Below, in pieces: positions 29,886-41,121 of a stretch of 64,000 nucleotides of DNA. The number at the start of each line of letters is the position of its first letter. The stretch's first letter is position 1. The notes beneath the pieces are model-generated. The model searched no databases. It had not been told where the DNA came from and was given only the letters and a program-made list of their open reading frames with translations. Source of the DNA: Trachythela sp. YZ-2020 (lineage: Eukaryota; Cnidaria; Anthozoa; Malacalcyonacea; Clavulariidae); contig JADLSH010000257.1 in the NCBI GenBank assembly GCA_016169945.1, positions 721,001 through 785,000 on the forward strand, given 5' to 3'. The translations under genes and the position numbers were made by a program.

Positions 29886-30187
29886 TATTTAAAGCTTGGG
29901 CAACCAGCTATAATATCGGACATGTTTTTGCTCGCTTCTTAGGTTTAAGGAGCCACGTTATGAATTTGGATTTGCTCTAATAATGAAGACACCAGACTGG
30001 AGTGTTGAAACGTTGGGTCGTGAATGTAATTTGTTCGGAGGTTGCATTCATTTACTTACATGTAAACTAGAGTAGCAAGCTAGAACATGTCTGCATGATG
30101 ATGAGGGCGTGAATCTACGTCATATATACCTAGGATAGACTGGAGTACCGGGAGAAAAGGTTCGGCTTTCAGCAGAGCGTTGTTTTA

Positions 30188-30341
30188 AAGTGAGTTCAAT
30201 AATAATTTGAGTTGGAATGAAACTGATAGTCTTTTCCAAGTGCCTATCATAAGTTGCAAAAGCCAATAAGTGAACGTCACGTTTTGATTTTCCAACCATC
30301 CAACCAAGCTCGTTTTGTATTAGGCACGGTTACGGCAATAG
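30188..30341 (+). repeat. ~150-bp repeat adjoining the Harbinger element
   Basis: Inverted partner of 28640-28800. Runs from AAAGTGAGTTCAATAATAAT to GGCACGGTTACGGCAATAG. It includes CCAAGCTCGTT, which also occurs (inverted) at the other end of the Harbinger region near 33816. Confidence 0.8.
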
Positions 30342-30491
30342 CGAGGTTCAGATTTGACTTCCACTACCGCTACGGCTACCTCTCACTGGCTCAATCGGTT
30401 GAGGTCGCGACAAAACCTTTTTTGAGTTCAGATTTATCAGCGACTTCTGTGGCGACTTCTTCGCCAAAGTTGTGAGTTGTGACAATTCAAC

Positions 30492-31865
30492 ATGGCTGCT
30501 CTGAGGAGTTACGACGAAGAACTGTTGTTTTTAGCGGAAGATGAAGGCGACTTAGAGGATGAAGAATTGCTTGGATTTTACCTTTATTTTACAGAGCTTC
30601 CACCGCCAATACCTCACCGAAATTATCCGAGGTTTGAGATCAATAAATACACCGACGAAGAGTGTCTACTGAATTTTCGTTTCCAAAAGGTTGATGTTTT
30701 GCATTTAGTAACTGCACTGCGATTACCTAACCAATTTGTATGCAAAAATGGCACAGTTGCTGACTGTTTAGACGGATTATGCGTACTTCTTCGCCGTTTG
30801 GCTTACCCAAATCGTTTAACAGACATGATTGCCATGTTTGTAGATCTAAAACAGAACTTAGTATGATATTCAACAATGTTGTTGATTTTGTATTTGACCA
30901 ACACCATTCGCTGTTAAATAATCTAAATGTCCCTTGGTTGGTCCCAGAAAAGCTGATGGAAATGGCAACAGCTGTACATGAGAAAGGTGCTGCTCTGGAC
31001 AATGTCTGGGGATTTGTTGATGGCACAGTAAGTAAATAAATAAATATAATCTATAAATTATATAGTAAATGAATTGGTTATACCTGGTTTGGACGTTTTA
31101 ACAATTTTTAAATTTTAGTTATTATTTACTTAAAATTTGTGGTATGAATATGCCTAAATATTTCCATATTTTTCCCAAATAAGGTAAGACCAATTTGCAG
31201 ACCAAAAGAAAACCAGAGAGCTATGTATAATGGACATAAAAGAACACATGCAGTAAAGTGGCAAGCTGTAAATGCAGCAATTGGTTTAATTGTCCACCTG
31301 TATGGGCCAGTTGGTAAGTACAATTCTAATTAATCCATTAATGCCTAACACTTTCCCCTTGATTTGTAAAATTATTTGGCATTATGAAAGAGTAAAACAA
31401 CATTAAAGAAGGGACATTGCGGCTTAATGGGTTAATTTTTTAGAAGGCAAACGCCATGATGCAGCAATGTTGATGATGTCTGGTTTGATGCCTCTACTAG
31501 CAACACACTCACATGATCTCAATGGCAACCCTTTGGCTATTTATGGAGACCCTGCCTATCCACATAGAATTCACTTGCAGAGCCCTTATAAAGGAACAAA
31601 CCTGACTGATGCCCAACAACAATTTAATAAATCCATGAGCTCTGTAAGAGTTGCTGTGGAGTGGCCATTTGGGGAAATTGCAACCTACTTTGCTTTCAAT
31701 GATTTTAAAAAGAATTTAAAAATTGGTTTGCAATCAGTTGGAAAGATTTATGCAGTCTCATGTCTAATTTTTAATGCCAAAGTATGTCTTTATGGTTCGC
31801 TGACCTCAAAATTCTTTCATCTGGAACCCCCACATCTGGATGAATATTTTAGTCAATCAATGTAA
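30492..31865 (+). pseudogene. Harbinger transposase (DDE), frameshifted
   Basis: Three exons: 30492-31027, 31184-31313, 31444-31865, with GTAAGT donors and phase-consistent joins, about 362 residues. Acidic N-terminus (EDEGDLEDEELL), then a helical region, catalytic residues in GFVDGT (first Asp), IYGDPAYP (second Asp) and VRVAVEWPFGE (Glu), and RPKENQRAMYNGHKR between. A single-base deletion near 30838 (ATGTTTGTAGATC) shifts the frame; otherwise the gene is open to its stop. It would cut and join DNA at TWA targets. A very recent loss, a sequencing error, or a functional allele elsewhere are all possible. Confidence 0.87.
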
Positions 31866-32054
31866 ATAACTATTGCCCCTTCATAAATATTAAGGCAGGC
31901 ACCGTTTGAGCGATGTTATTTAGTATGATATGTTTGCAATTCAAACTTTAAAAAATTGCAGAACTTTCTCTTGTATGTGGCCCATATCACACTAAAATAA
32001 CTAATATTGTATATATAATTTTTGACATTATTATTGTGTGTATTCTTGGGTTTA

Positions 32055-32370
32055 GGGGCCGTTCATTATTTATATAGGGGGGGCTGGGCAACTTCTTCAT
32101 TATATCAACAAGTTCTATTGACCCCCCCTAGATCAGTATCCAAAGTGTTGGAGCCCCTCCCCTGGTGAGAGACTGAAAGTTATAACACCTCCTCCCATAC
32201 AAAACCCATACAGATACAAAAATCTCACAAATACCTAACAGAGTATACATTTTTTAAAACACCCCCTTAATGTTACAAAACTAAGAGCCCCCCATTAGAC
32301 ATATTAAAATCATAAGCCCCCCCCTACAATTTGCCCAACCCCCCCTATGATATAAATAATGAACGGTCCC
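32055..32370. mobile_element. PIF/Harbinger-type MITE nested in the Harbinger element
   Basis: GGGGCCGTTCATTATTTATA ... TATAAATAATGAACGGTCCC with TTA flanks. Interior is C-rich/G-rich (CCCCCCTA). Lies between the 3' ends of the two convergent transposon genes. Confidence 0.8.
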
Positions 32371-32679
32371 TTAGGATTGTAATTTAGACAAAAGATATTT
32401 AATGTCTTTATATTATAGGCATTTTGACAAAGCCAAAGGAAGGTTTAAGAATCCTTTAATTATAAATAATTTCTGTACACAATTTAACTTATTGTAAAAA
32501 ATATATCAAAGCAACATTATATTGTCATTAACTTTGTAAATTATTACACAACAATTATCAATTTAATTCATAACAATTATCATTATTTATTTATTTGGCA
32601 TTAACAAATGCATCATTGTATTCAAGGAACAATGAGAGCAATAATAATATAAAACAAATTGACAATATTCAAGAAAAAG

Positions 32680-33572
32680 TTACTGGGACTTGGACTTATC
32701 CATAAAAGTTTGAAATAAATTGAACATTGCTGATTGAGATTGCTGTTGCATTTTTAATTGCTCCAACATTTGATTTTGCATCCCTTGTTGTACATCCAGC
32801 TTTTGTTTTTCTAATTTTAATTCCTCTTCGCGAATTTTTTGCTGCTTTTCCGTAATTTGTCTGTTGTCCTCTTGCTTTTGCTTTAAGTATTCAACAAACT
32901 CAGTCGTCTTTCTTTTTTTTCTTGGGGTATCTAGCTCTGCAGCTTTTCGTTGCGATGTTTCCCCGAGTTTTTCGCATGCCTTTCGCCGCATGTCCTCTGC
33001 GGTTGCCTTTTCTTGATCTATTTTAACTTGCTTCATTTCCATTTCTTGAACAAAGCCATTTTCATAATCTACCATACGGTTGTTAATATCAGTAAGCAAC
33101 TGGGTTTTTTCATCGAATTCTGAATCTATACCGCTCGCTCTGGCTTCTTTGCTTTCTTGTTTCTTGAATGCCTCTAGCAGTTCAAAGAATCTGGTACGAA
33201 CTCCGCGTTGGTTTAGGCTGGAGGGAAAGCAGGAATTAGGTACTAATTTTAAGTTTTCAGCTGCTGTTCTGAATGCCACTCCACGTTCTCGGGAGCCATG
33301 TTTCCATCGGTAAGGTTCAGTCGAAATTACTTCGGTCAAGAGCTTAATATCATGGGTGGATTTCCATCTAAACTTTGTTCGTTTAACGTTGTTCCTGTAA
33401 GAAGAAGACATTAAACAAGACAATGGTCAGTGCTATAAAACGAGGCAAGTAAATGTAAATCTTTTACAAAAACTAAAATGATAAAAACTCACAGATTGTT
33501 TTCATTTGTTTTGTCAACGACTGTATTTATAATTTCGAGCAGACTTTCATCGTTTTCGGCGGCTGCGGTCAT
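32680..33572 (-). CDS. Harbinger Myb/SANT-like DNA-binding protein
   Basis: Two exons: 33572-33493 (ATG, MTAAAENDESLLEIINT) and 33394-32680, joined by a GTGAGT/TTACAG intron in phase 2; 264 residues. Residues about 35-85 (FRWKSTHDIKLLTEVISTEP, HGSRERGVAFRTAAENL) form a Myb/SANT-like domain; the rest is a long charged coiled coil rich in Lys, Glu and Gln, with a basic KKRK nuclear-localisation-like patch (PRKKRK). In Harbinger elements the Myb-like partner binds the transposon ends and imports the transposase. It looks intact, unlike the transposase. Confidence 0.85.
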
Positions 33573-36440
33573 TTATAATAACTGTTTTCCTTCGTCTAAA
33601 ACTTTCCTGTGTAAAGTGCAATATAAAAGTGTCTTTTTACGCTCTTTAAACTAACATTTTTCACAAAAAAGGTCAAAACTGCTTACCTGTCAAAAGGTTC
33701 CTTCGACGACTTTAAATGCTTTTTACGGTACCGAAACAAAAACTCACGACGACAACTTAATGCTTTGACTGCCGTGCGCCGTTGGCTTTTTTGTCGCTTC
33801 CTGCGTGTACTTAGATTAACGAGCTTGGCGCTTTCATCTGAACTTGAAATAGGCGCTTTCCAATAACGTCAAAAGCTCAATTAGCTTGACCTCAACATGA
33901 TTTTGGCGCTTTTCTAGTCAGAGCTTTTGGCGCTTTCCTAACGAGCTTTTGGTGCTTTCTTCTCGAGCTTTTGGCTTTCCTAACGAGCTTTTGGCGCTAT
34001 CTAACGAGCTTTCTGGCTTTCTAACGAGTTTGAACGCTTTCTAACGAGCTTTTGGTGCTTTCTAACGAGCTTTTGGGCTTTCCTGAACTTTTGGCGCTTT
34101 CTAACAGCTTTTGGAAAATCCGCTACCGGATAACGAGCAGTTTGGAATTGATGGCGCTTTCCTAGATATAGATAACGAGCTTTTGGTTTCTCCTAGTAAC
34201 ACTTTTGGACCCAATAACGATCTAGTTGAGCTTTTACGCTTTAAAACACTACTTTTTTCGCTCCTAACGAGCTTTTGGCGCTTTCCTAACGAGCTTTTGG
34301 CGCTTTCCTAACGAGCTTTTGGCGCTTTCCTAAAGAGCTTTTGGAGCTTTCCTAACGAGCTTTTGGCGCTTTCCTAACGAGCTTTTGGTGCTTTCCTAAC
34401 GAGCTTTGGCACTTTCCTAACGAGCTTTTGGCGCTATCCTAACGAGCTTTTGGCGCTTTCCTAACGAGCTTTTGGCGCCTTTCTAACGAGCTTTTGGTGC
34501 TTTCCTAACGAGCTTTTGGCGCTTTCCTAACGAGCTTTTGGTGCTTTCCTAACGAGCTTTTGGCGCTTTCCTAACGAGCTTTTGGCGCTTTCCTAACGAG
34601 CTTTTGGCGCTTTCCTAACGAGCTTTTGGTGGTTTCCTAACGAGCTTTTGGCGCTTTCCTAACGAGCTTTTGGCGCTTTTCTAACGAGCTTTTGGCGCTT
34701 TCCTAACGAGCTTTTGGCGCTTTCCTAACGAGCTTTTGGCGCTTTCCTAACGAGCTTTTGGCGCTTTCCTAACGAGCTTTTGGCGCTTTCCTAACGAGCT
34801 TTTGGCGCTTTCCTAACGAGCTTTTGGCGCTTTCCTAACGAGCTTTTGGCGCTATCCTAACGAGCTTTTGGCGCTTTCCTAACGAGCTTTTGGCGCTTTC
34901 CTAACGAGCTTTTGGCGCTTTTCTAACGAGCTTTTGGCGCTTTCCTAACGAGCTTTTGGCGCTTTCCTAACGAGCTTTTGGCGCTTTCCTAACGAGCTTT
35001 TGGCGCTTTCCTAACGAGCTTTTGGCGCTTTCCTAACGAGCTTTTGGCGCTTTCCTAACGAGCTTTTGGCGCTTTCCTAACGAGCTTTTGGCGCTTTCCT
35101 AATGAGCTTTTGGTGCTTTCCTAACGAGCTTTTGGCGCTTTCCTAACGAGCTTTTGGCGCTTTCTATGAGCTTTTGGCGCTTTCCTAACGAGCTTTTGGC
35201 GCTTTCCTAACGAGCTTTTGGTGCTTTCCTAACGATCTTTTGGCGCTTTCCTAACGAGCTTTTGGTGGTTTCCTAACGAGCTTTTGGCGCTTTCCTAACG
35301 AGCTTTTGGCGCTTTTCTAACGAGCTTTTGGCGCTTTCCAACGAGCTTTTGGCACTTTCCTAACGAGCTTTTGGCGCTTTCCTAACGAGCTTTTGGCGCT
35401 TTCCTAACGAGCTTTTGGCGCTTTCCTAACGAGCTTTTGGCGCTTTCCTAACGAGCTTTTGGCGCTTTCCTAACGAGCTTTTGGCGCTTTCCTAACGAGC
35501 TTTTGGTGCTTTCCTAACGAGCTTTTGGCGCTTTCCTAACGAGCTTTTGGCGCTTTCCTAACGAGCTTTTGGCGCTTTCCTAACGAGCTTTTGGCGCTTT
35601 CCTAACGAGCTTTTGGCGCTTTCTAACGAGCTTTTGGCGCTTTCCTAACGAGCTTTTGGCGCTTTCCTAACGAGCTTTTGGCGCTTTCCTAACGAGCTTT
35701 TGCCGCTTTCTAACGAGCTTTTGGCGCTTTCCTAACGAGCTTTTGGTGCTTTTCTAACGAGCTTTTGGCGCTATCCTAACGAGCTTTTGGCGCTTTCCTA
35801 ACGAGCTTTTGGCGCTTTCCTAACGAGCTTTTGGCGCTATCCTAACGAGCTTTTGGCGCTTTCCTAACGAGCTTTTGGCGCTTTCCTAACGAGCTTTTGG
35901 CGCTTTCCTAACGAGCTTTTGGCGCTTTCCTAACGAGCTTTTGGCGCTTTCCTAACGAGCTTTTGGCGCTTTCCTAACGAGCTTTTGGCGCTTTCCTAAC
36001 GAGCTTTTGGCGCTTTCCTAACGAGCTTTTGGCGCTTTCCTAACGAGCTTTTGGCGCTTTCCTAACGAGCTTTTGGCGCTTTCCTAACGAGCTTTGGCGC
36101 TTTTCTAACGAGCTTTTGGCGCTTTCCTAACGAGCTTTTGGCGCTTTCCTAACGAGCTTTTGGCGCTTTCCTAACGAGCTTTTGGCGCTTTCCTAACGAG
36201 CTTTTGGCGCTTTCCTAACGAGCTTTTGGCGCTTTCCTAACGAGCTTTTGGCGCTTTCCTAACGAGCTTTTGGCGCTTTCCTAACGAGGTTTTGGTGCAT
36301 TTCTAACGAGCTTTTGGCGCTATCCTAACGAGCTTTGGCGCTTTCCTAACGAGCTTTTGGCTCTTTCTAACGAGCTTTGGTGCTTTCTAACGAGCTTTTG
36401 GCGCTTTCCTACGAGCTTTTGGCACTATCCTAACGAGATC

Positions 36441-36600
36441 TTTTGGCGATCGGAAGTTCATTGACCAAAATCATTTTATTTATAACACGTTTTTGGCCAC
36501 TAGACTGTGCCGTCAGACTGTGGTCTTCAACAGGCAGGCTTAAAAACCAGATACGATCAATTGCTTCGATTCCTGTACTTAAGTTGTAATAGCAGGTCAA
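36441..36600. repeat. Interspersed block 1 in the 22-bp array
   Basis: GATCGGAAGTTCATTGACCA ... CCACTAGACTGTGCCGTCAG ... GTAATAGCAGGTCAAC. Repeated at 37308 and 37885. Confidence 0.85.
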
Positions 36601-37307
36601 CTTTTGGTGCTTTCATAACGAGCTTTGGCGCTTTTCTAACGAGCTTTTGGCGCTTTTCTAACTAGCTTTTGGCGCTTTCCTAACGAGCTTTTGGCGCTTT
36701 CCTAACGAGCTTTTGGCGCTTTTCTAACGAGCTTTTGGCGCTTTCCTAACGAGCTTTTGGCGCTTTCCTAACGAGCTTTTCTATGGCTTTTGGCCACCCA
36801 GCTTTCCTACGAGCTTTTGGCTCTTTTCCTAACGAGCTTTTGGTGCTTTCCTAACGAGCTTTTGGCGCTATCCTAACGAGCTTTTGGCGCTATCCTAACG
36901 AGCTTTTGGCGCTTTTCTAACGAGCTTTTGGCGCTTTCTAACGAGCTTTTGGCGCTTTCTAACGAGCTTTGGCTTTCCTAACGAGCTTTTGGCGCTCAAC
37001 TTTCTCAACGAGCTTTTGGCGCTTCCCTACGAGCTTTTGGCTTTCCTAACGCAGCTTTTGGCGCTTTCTAACGAGCTTTTGGCGCTTTTCTAACGAGCTT
37101 TGGCTTTCCTAACGAGCTTTGGCTCTTTTCTACGAGCTTTGGCGCTTTCCTAACCAGCTTTTGGCGCTATCTAACGAGCTTTTGGCGCTATCCTAACGAG
37201 CTTTTGGCGCTTTCCTAACAAGCTTTTGGCGCTTTTCTAACGAGCTTTTGGCGCTTTCCTAACGATCTTTTACGCTTTCCTAACGAGCTTTTGGCACTTT
37301 CCTAACG

Positions 37308-37490
37308 AGCAACAACGACACTTTCAGCGATCGGAGAGTTCATTGACCAAAATCATTTTATTTATAACGACGTTTTCGGCCACTAGACTGTGCTGTCAGA
37401 CTTTGGTGGTCTTCAACAGTACAGGATTAAAACCAGATACGATCAATTGAGCTTCGATACCTGTACTTGTAAGTTGTAATAACTCAACTT
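37308..37490. repeat. Interspersed block 2 in the 22-bp array
   Basis: Same content as block 1 with extra bases (AACAACGACACTTTCAGCG before GATCGGAG) and small insertions. Confidence 0.85.
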
Positions 37491-37884
37491 TTGGTGCGCT
37501 TTCATATGAGCTTTTGGCGCTTTTCTAACGAGCTTTTGGCGCTTTCTAACGAGCTTTTGGCGCTTTCCTAACGAGCTTTTGGCGCTTTCCTAACGATCTT
37601 TTGGCGAATTCCTAACGAGCTTTTGCTATCTAACGAGCTTTGGCGCTATCCTAACGAGCTTTTGGCGCTATCCTAACGAGCTTTTGCTTTCCTAACGAGC
37701 TTTTGGCGCTTTTCTAACGAGCTTTGGCGCTTTCCTAACCAGCTTTTGGCGCTATCCTAACGAGATTTTGGCGCTTTCCTAACGAGCTTTGGCTTTCCTA
37801 ACAAGCTTTTGGCGCTTTCTAAGGAGCTTTTGGCGCTATCTAACTAACGAGCTTTTGCCGCTTTCCTAACGAGCTTTTGCACTC

Positions 37885-38057
37885 CTGATCAACAACGATA
37901 CTTTCAGCGATCGGAGAAGTTCATTGACCAAAATCATTTTATTTATAACACGTTTTCGGCCACTAGACTGTGCCGTCAGACTGTGGTCTTCAACAGGTAC
38001 AGGATTAAAAACCAGATACGATCAATTGAGCTTCGATTCCTGTACTTGTAATAGCAG
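37885..38057. repeat. Interspersed block 3, right boundary of the array
   Basis: Third copy, followed by single-copy sequence (GGATTTGCTCACAGTTTG). It is probably the original flank from which the two inner blocks were duplicated with pieces of the array. Confidence 0.85.
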
Positions 38058-38630
38058 GTCAACTGGATTTGCTCACAGTTTGACTTAAATTTCTTTGAGC
38101 TGCCTCTCGGCGAAGACCATTTCCCTTCGAGCCCCATAACTTCTCATAACAAACTACTTCGGTGAATCGAAATCATTTTGCCATTTCAATCGTTTACCAT
38201 TCCATTTCAAGTTGTCAAGAAATTGGCAAGCATTATTTAACTTGAATCTGTGCGTATTTGAATACACAGACAGACAATTTTCAGAGCCCAACGAAGCGCG
38301 GAATTATTGCTATGATCATAAAGGCCTGTTCACACGATCCGATTCTCATCTTGACGTATGTAATTGACTGGATTTGCTGTAAAGAGTAAGGCTATTGGCT
38401 CATACATGGCGAAGCGTGTAGTTGTTGCTGTATTGTGTGAAATCACATACGCCAGGAGGAGAATCGTAAAACATATACGTAAAGTACAACTTAGATATTA
38501 AATCTGTGGGTAAAATTTAATACCATTATTATTATTGTATATTCCCGGACCATACCTTCAGTAAGAAACAATATCTTTGTGTGTCTTGTTTTGCTTGTTT
38601 CAAATCTAATCTATAATTCAAGCAACATAA
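38058..38630. other. No recognisable feature
   Basis: Single-copy sequence beside the tandem array; nothing recognised. Confidence 0.4.
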
Positions 38631-38927
38631 TTGATCAAAAAACCTGTAATCGTATTGAAGCTGAGCGGTATTAAAAAATTATATCAAAATTGTACGACCC
38701 ATCTACCCAACTTTCTACGAATTGAAGCAATTTGTCGTCTTATACTAACAAAAAGTGGTGTTTCCTCAAACCACGGCGTCTATAAGAATTTTTATATAGC
38801 TATAGACACCATACTCAAACCGGCAAGGATGTGTAGTGATCGCGATAACACGTTATTCAAAGACACTGTACAAGTAATCAGGGACTTTAAGCAAGCAGGA
38901 CGGCAACGTGAAGACGATGGCTATTGA
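38631..38927 (+). CDS. Possible hypothetical ORF
   Basis: 98-residue open frame, MIKKPVIVLKLSGIKKLYQN to GRQREDDGY. The second half (SNHGVYKNFYIAIDTILKPA, RDNTLFKDTVQVIRDFKQAG) has ordinary protein composition, but no family is recognised and no splice context is obvious. Weak call. Confidence 0.2.
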   Translation: MIKKPVIVLKLSGIKKLYQNCTTHLPNFLRIEAICRLILTKSGVSSNHGVYKNFYIAIDTILKPARMCSDRDNTLFKDTVQVIRDFKQAGRQREDDGY

Positions 38928-38993
38928 TATAATGAAATTCATAATATTTTAGAAAATAAATGAATAATTAAGGTTCCACGAGAGTTTTAGACG

Positions 38994-39420
38994 TTGTTCT
39001 CGCTCTGTTTTCCCGTCTTGTACACAACGTCTGCATTTCAAGCCGTGAAAAGTCCTACTTCAAATTGGCTTAGTAGAACTCTTCTCAACCATAAAGCCGC
39101 TGTCTTAACCTCCACAAACTGTATTAAATTCGTAAGTTTTCGTCGCGTTGCCGTCCGACATCGTAAGGTTCCTATCAATTTGCTGCCGATTGTACCAACG
39201 CCGAATCGCGCTATATTCACGTACCGGAGAGTGATTTTTCAACCTTTACAAAAATGCCTGAAAAGCTGTGAAACTACGGAAGTAGACCCCTGGCTATATA
39301 TATATATACAACTATAAAACTATAATATATAAATACTAAACTTTAATCTGGGTTATACCAATCAACGCCGGCTAATTTTAGAAAGTTTGAAAAAATCACC
39401 ATTCGGTATATATATATAGC
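38994..39420. repeat. Dispersed repeat with AAAGCTGTGAAACTACGGA
   Basis: The 39255-39395 part matches the repeat in the laminin intron at 15235-15330 (AAGCTGTGAAAC, TTTTAGAAAG(C/T)TTGAA). A (TA)n tract interrupts it. The open frame across the left part shows no family. Confidence 0.5.
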
Positions 39421-40120
39421 GCTAGCCCCGGCTCATCTACAACCAGCTCCTGGTAACTACATGTATATATGTACCCATAGCCTAGTGACATCAGTCCAGT
39501 TCATGTTGTAAACCGTTTTTGGAGAACTTGCAAAAATTCTTCGACAAGCAACAAATTTGCTGCTTTTGGTCTCACTGAAGACTGTAAAGCCCCGGGCAAA
39601 CGAGGATGAGAGTTGATGTGAGTTGTAACTCTGGCTCATGCACTCTCATCAACTATGAGCTGGTTCAAATTGCATAAGAATTTTAAACAACTATAGTCAG
39701 ACTAGTGTTTGTACTTTCTATAAGAATTAGCTTAACAAAATAACACGTTGTTATGACTGTGTCTATAACAAGAAAAGCTAAGAAGGAAATCTAAACACTT
39801 TGTTTACCAAAATTTTGAAATTATTCTCAGGGCTCCGTTTCGCGCGCTAAATGATTTCTGTCGCGACTCTCATGCAACTCTTGCTCTCGTTTGACTAGTT
39901 TTCACCTCGTACAGCATTAAATGGCTTCCCTACAACGCATCTATTTTCTTACGAAGTCCAAAATCATATTTCGTCGAGCAAATCTTCCAATTAAAACCAG
40001 CAGACAATTGAATATTGTTCTAGAGCTAAATATTTAAATCGAAAATGACTTCGAAAAGCGGTGTTTGATACAGATACGATACGTTTTTTTCTCACCTCTA
40101 CTAGGAGGGCTAGCCCCTAA
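39421..40120. other. No recognisable feature
   Basis: A fragment CTACAACGCATCTATTTTCT ... AAGTCCAAAATCATATT recurs at 41067-41112, so at least part is repeated. Confidence 0.4.
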
Positions 40121-40127
40121 GTTCGGG

Positions 40128-40535
40128 ATTAGGTTTAGGGTTAAGTTCAGGGTTAGGTTTAGGGTTAAGTTCAGGGTTAGGTTTAGGGTTAAGTTCAGGG
40201 TTAGGTTAGGGGTTAGGTTAAGGGTTAAGTTCAGGGCTAATTTCAGGGTTAGGTTAAGGGTTAGGTTAAGGGTTAGGTTTAGAGTTAAGTTCAGGGTTAG
40301 GTCTAGGGTTAAGTTCAGGGTTAGGTTAGGGTTAAGTTCAGGGCTAATTTCAGGGTTAGGTTAAGGGTTAGGTTAAGGGTTAGGTTTAGAGTTAAGTTCA
40401 GGGTTAGGTCTAGGGTTAAGTTCAGGGTTAGGTTAGGTTAAGTTCAGGGGTTAGGTTAAGGGTTAGGTTAGGTCTAGGGTTAAGTTCAGGGTTAGGTTAG
40501 GGGTTAGGTTAAGGGTTAGGTTTAGGGTTAGGTTA
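40128..40535 (+). repeat. Interstitial telomere-like array
   Basis: Degenerate TTAGGG/TTAGGT/TTCAGGG hexamers arranged in a longer period (GGGTTAGGTTTAGGGTTAAG TTCA). TTAGGG is the usual animal telomere repeat. The array is internal and mutated, so it is a relic or a satellite derived from telomeric sequence. The open frame through it reads as (RVKF)n and is not a gene. Confidence 0.85.
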
Positions 40536-41120
40536 AGAGGTTTTGAAGTATTAATATTACATCTGAATCACGTTGGCTCACAGTAACACCGAGTGTTGGC
40601 TGCGTGATATTGTTTGTACACCAACTTCCCACACTCGTGTCAAGCCTGCCTCTACGATGTCATCTTGACCCGAAAATAAGTAATGTGGAAATGATGCTGC
40701 CTTTCGTATACCAAGAGTTGTCCAGCAGTTTGCTACCGAGGCCCCAGCTAGCGCTGAAATTTGAAAAGTTAACTCAGTGTGTTTTCAAGGTTAATCAGGG
40801 ACAAACCGAAATAATTATTTCTAGGTCACAAAACACGTATGTAATAGGTCAGTTTCGGCAAGCATTATCCTAAGCACTATCGTGCAGCAGACGGTGGTCA
40901 CTGGTCAACAAGCATAAGAATGAGAAAATAATAGTTAGCCCCTGTTTACGTGAGCTCTACATGAAGGGCTAGTCCTACAAGTACGGCTGGTTTTCAGTCC
41001 TTGGTTACATGAGCCCTACATGAAGGGATATCCCTAACACCATCTCGTGTTTAAGCATTACATGGCTTCCCAACAACTCATCTATTTTCTTACGAAGTCC
41101 AAAATCATATTCTGCCGCGC
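40536..41120. other. No recognised gene
   Basis: A plus-strand frame at 40604-40873 (89 residues) has no recognisable family; kept out. Confidence 0.35.
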
Positions 41121-41121
41121 A

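Larger units (their letters stand above)
30344..33850. mobile_element. PIF/Harbinger DNA transposon, two convergent genes
   Basis: Carries a plus-strand DDE transposase gene (30492-31865) and a minus-strand Myb/SANT-like gene (33572-32680), the two-gene arrangement of Harbinger elements. A small MITE is nested between them (32055-32370). Ends are not resolved: GGTTCAGATTT near 30350 and, inverted, ATCTGAACTTG near 33835 are candidates for short TIRs. The true left limit could extend to 30188. Outside the right end begins the 22-bp tandem array. Confidence 0.8.
33812..37890. repeat. 22-bp tandem array, core ACGAGCTTTTGGCGCTTTCC
   Basis: About 150 copies of the 20-bp core plus TA. Very uniform from 34260 to 36290, degenerate at both ends. 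The first recognisable unit (ACGAGCTTGGCGCTTTCATC, near 33817) lies in the right terminal region of the Harbinger element, before the array proper. Broken by three ~170-bp blocks. Small indels after 36.4 kb look like decay or uncorrected sequencing error. Short ORFs across it are repeat artefacts. Confidence 0.95.

Noticed and set aside
33812..37890. CRISPR-like array
   Set aside because: Direct 22-bp units have no unique spacers and the surrounding genes are eukaryotic; it is a satellite.
40065..40364. 99-residue frame with repeated RVKFRVRF
   Set aside because: Product of the telomere-like repeat, not a gene.
40604..40873. 89-residue plus-strand frame
   Set aside because: Composition is protein-like, but no family, splice context or neighbour supports it.
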